7,983 nt of DNA from a bacterium. GTDB taxonomy: Bacteria; AUK180. The position numbers and the translations under genes were made by a program. Positions 5,698 to 7,983 of the stretch are shown here, in pieces. The notes under the pieces are model-generated. The model was not told the origin of the DNA, made no database searches, and saw nothing but the letters and a program-made list of their open reading frames with translations. Location: contig JAGGYO010000353.1 of assembly GCA_021162505.1 (NCBI GenBank), positions 1 to 7,983 on the forward strand, written 5' to 3'. Position 1 is the stretch's first letter, and every line of letters begins with the position of its first letter.

Positions 5698-7801
5698 AAA
5701 ATATATACTTAATGAAAAACTTGCAGATAAGCTTGCTTTTGAACATACTATTGATCGTGAGGTTGTAAAATTTCTTTTAAGAAGAAATAAGATCGATCTG
5801 CTGCCATTCATTAAGGGAAATATCCCATTATATTTGGAGTTTGAGAATATAAACAATTTGACTGCCAGCGCAAAATTCATTAAAGGGGTCATTGATAATA
5901 ACTTTAAAACACTCATTATATATGATAGTGATCTTGACGGTTACGGAGCTTTTAGGATAACATATGATATTTTTTTAGAAAATAACTATAGTAAGAATAT
6001 AAATTATAAGATGTTTTGGCATAATATTCCTATTTTTACCGCTCAGGATGCACAGAAGGTAAAATCAGAAGGTTACGAAGCTGTTATTTTACTGGATATG
6101 GGACAAAGTTCAAATGAGGGACTTGAGATATTAAGTGAAAATAATATAAGAACACTAGTCGTAGACCATCATAAGCAGGATTTTGAAAAAGTCCAGAACA
6201 TTATTTATCTTACCCCTAACAAAAAAAAGAATGTTTCAATGTCCACAGGGGGATTAGTATATTTTTTAAAAAGACAGTTCCATAGAATGAAAAATGAAAA
6301 ATTTGCCCAGCAATATATTATCTTTGATACTGAAACCACGGGATTTAAGGCTAAATTCAATGACATTACTGAAATTGCCGCATATAAAATAGAGGGCGGG
6401 GAGATAATTTCCTATTTTCATTCGTATTTAAAAACCGATAGAAAAATACCAAGCGAAATAACGCAGATCACGGGTATAGACAATAATCTTTTAGAAGAGA
6501 AGGGCAAGGACCCCGAAAAGGTCATGACGCTTTTTAAAAAATTCATTGGCGACCTTCCCATTGTTGCCCATAATGTTAATTTTGATATTTCGTTCATAAA
6601 TGAATATTTCAAAAGATACGGCATTCCAAGTGTTAATAATATGCTTTATGACACTGTTATAATGTCGAGGAACTATTTCAAGGGTCTTGGCTCCTATGCT
6701 TTATCCTCATTGGTAGAAAGTTTGCATTTGTATAAGGGACCTTATCATCGCGCTACTGATGATACTCAGGCATTATACAGGCTTTTTCTTGAATTATTAA
6801 AAAAGATCTGCAATATTAGAAATAGACACAATGATAGCAGCTTATTGATCTACTATCTCACAACATACTCCGATCGTATGAGAATAGAGGGTTTGAATTA
6901 TTTATTTCTAAGAGATATAAATAAACACTTTGACTTCAGCGAGATACTGCATGACAGAAGTTACAGTTCCTACCTATTAAATTCATATTACACAATAAAC
7001 AAACTATTACCCGTTCTGAATTCTAAATTCAGAAATGAAGAATTCAATGAATTGGATCGTTTTTTTTATGAACGAAAGATCCAACTGGGCTTTAAAAAAG
7101 GCACTAGTTCGTTGGCAAAGATAAAGGACAATAATTTGGGTAAAGACCTAAATCCCAACGGCAAAGTAAAAGTGGTTATTATTGACAGGAATATGAATGA
7201 AAAACGAGGAATGATAGCATCCTTACTTTCCAAGACCAATGATGTTCCGGCACTTGTTCTTATTAAAAAAGACCCTATGATAGGTTCTTCACGTTTTGTT
7301 GGAGGTGATATCTTACCGTTCTTTCAAGAGAATCCCGAACTCTTTGAGTCATACGGCGGACATAATAAAGCGGTTGGCTTCACGATTTCCCCTTCTAATA
7401 TCCCGGAATTAATAGAGCGTTTGGAAATTTGGTACGGCAATCTGGAGACACAAAGTGATGATATATTTTATTATGATGATCTGTTGCCTGTAACACATGT
7501 AAAAAAAGAAGTATTAAAACTTATAAATTATATGGCACCCTATGATAAGAACTTTCCACCACCCGTCTTTTTGGATACCAATATTGTTATTAGGAAAATA
7601 AGACATTTCGGCGCAAAAGGGAAATCATTATTAATAGAATTTTCTAAAAACCAAGAAACATTTTACGGCTTGTCTCTATATAATTGGTCACCAACAATGG
7701 ATATCAATGAGAATAAGACATATAAGATATTATATACTCCATTGGAAAAATTAATGGACGAAAAAAGGGTGCTTTTTATTCACAAATTAGTGAATATGTA
7801 A
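5684..7801 (+). CDS. RecJ-like DHH exonuclease with an inserted DnaQ-type DEDDh exonuclease domain
   Basis: A 705-residue cytoplasmic protein with two nuclease modules. Residues 1-200 form the first part of a RecJ-type DHH domain: motif I YDSDLDG (Asp81, Asp83, Asp85), motif II LLDMG (Asp138), motif III VDHH (161-163). Residues about 208-375 are a complete DEDDh 3'-5' exonuclease: FDTETTG (Asp215, Glu217), AHNVNFD (Asp301), HRATDD (His355, Asp360). The DHH domain then resumes with motif IV in TTYSDRM (Asp397). A DHHA1 domain follows, with GSSRF (534-538) and ESYGGHNKAVGF (555-566), and then an OB-like C-terminus (about 610-700) opening with MAPYDKNFPPPVF. Length equals a normal RecJ plus roughly 170 residues of insert. 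RecJ degrades single-stranded DNA 5'-3'; DEDDh domains proofread or trim 3' ends. Both catalytic sets look intact. The ATG at 5684 gives a 14-base overlap with the phosphorylase gene; an in-frame TTG at 5666 is a less likely start. It lacks a clear ribosome site and probably relies on coupling. Confidence 0.9.
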   Translation: MIRFRKYILNEKLADKLAFEHTIDREVVKFLLRRNKIDLLPFIKGNIPLYLEFENINNLTASAKFIKGVIDNNFKTLIIYDSDLDGYGAFRITYDIFLENNYSKNINYKMFWHNIPIFTAQDAQKVKSEGYEAVILLDMGQSSNEGLEILSENNIRTLVVDHHKQDFEKVQNIIYLTPNKKKNVSMSTGGLVYFLKRQFHRMKNEKFAQQYIIFDTETTGFKAKFNDITEIAAYKIEGGEIISYFHSYLKTDRKIPSEITQITGIDNNLLEEKGKDPEKVMTLFKKFIGDLPIVAHNVNFDISFINEYFKRYGIPSVNNMLYDTVIMSRNYFKGLGSYALSSLVESLHLYKGPYHRATDDTQALYRLFLELLKKICNIRNRHNDSSLLIYYLTTYSDRMRIEGLNYLFLRDINKHFDFSEILHDRSYSSYLLNSYYTINKLLPVLNSKFRNEEFNELDRFFYERKIQLGFKKGTSSLAKIKDNNLGKDLNPNGKVKVVIIDRNMNEKRGMIASLLSKTNDVPALVLIKKDPMIGSSRFVGGDILPFFQENPELFESYGGHNKAVGFTISPSNIPELIERLEIWYGNLETQSDDIFYYDDLLPVTHVKKEVLKLINYMAPYDKNFPPPVFLDTNIVIRKIRHFGAKGKSLLIEFSKNQETFYGLSLYNWSPTMDINENKTYKILYTPLEKLMDEKRVLFIHKLVNM

Positions 7802-7803
7802 TT

Positions 7804-7983
7804 ATGCTCGAAAAAATATTGGGAAAAAAACAATTATTTAATGATTTTTTTAAGATCTTTGTAAAAAAAAAACCTTTGAGCAAAATTTCTTCAAGCTCTT
7901 CTTTTTTGAATGTGATCCTTTCTTATCTATCACATAAAAGAACTGGAATAAAAACATTTTTTATTACTTATTCTCCCATATCC
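7804..7983 (+). CDS. mfd: N-terminus of a probable transcription-repair coupling factor (truncated by window end)
   Basis: An open frame starts two bases after the nuclease stop and runs off the window end, giving 60 residues. The stretch PLSKISSSSSFLNVILSYL (35-53), then a short gap and KTFFITYS (51-58 region), matches the pattern at the start of Mfd proteins: L-x-G-L-S-G-S-A, a helix, then a strand ending in V/I-T. Mfd removes stalled RNA polymerase at DNA damage and recruits UvrA; its large size cannot be tested here. The DNA-repair neighbour supports the call. No ribosome site is visible, so translation is probably coupled. It could be another helicase-related protein, since the match rests on about 35 residues. 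Confidence 0.45.
   Translation, partial: MLEKILGKKQLFNDFFKIFVKKKPLSKISSSSSFLNVILSYLSHKRTGIKTFFITYSPIS

Overview
The window is AT-rich bacterial DNA. Every convincing gene is on the + strand and packing is tight on the right side. It looks like ordinary chromosome from a Gram-negative-type, probably anaerobic, peptide-using bacterium. A member of a candidate phylum such as Cloacimonadota or another FCB-group lineage would fit. That placement is only an impression from AT content, the lipoprotein and the gene set; there is no rRNA or other marker to decide it. No tRNA, rRNA, CRISPR array, insertion sequence or phage gene was found.

Left part (1-1525). It starts with what may be the last 17 codons of a gene (to 56), then about 290 non-coding bases with a long imperfect hairpin (222-263). 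Two genes I cannot name follow: a lipoprotein with a C-terminal membrane helix and a cysteine-rich tail (350-1117), and a small four-helix membrane protein (1145-1525). The pair is close enough to be co-transcribed.

Middle (1526-1830). About 305 bases without a gene hold at least five inverted repeats in a row (1612-1758). At least two look like dispersed palindromic mini-elements. A weak promoter candidate with an overlapping palindrome lies just before the next gene.

Right part (1831-7983). This is a compact, translationally coupled operon. Three tandem, divergent M42 metallo-aminopeptidases (TET/FrvX type) are joined by ATGA and TAATG junctions. A purine nucleoside phosphorylase follows by another ATGA junction. 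Next is a 705-residue double nuclease: a RecJ-like DHH/DHHA1/OB protein with a complete DnaQ-like DEDDh 3'-5' exonuclease domain inserted between DHH motifs III and IV. Two bases later begins a truncated gene whose first 60 residues resemble the start of Mfd, the transcription-repair coupling factor.

The operon joins end-stage peptide breakdown, purine salvage and DNA repair. The peptidases could form a mixed TET particle. The phosphorylase would recover bases and ribose-1-phosphate. The nuclease and probable Mfd would act in DNA repair. The most notable single item is the exonuclease-in-RecJ architecture; the peptidase triplet and the palindrome cluster come next.
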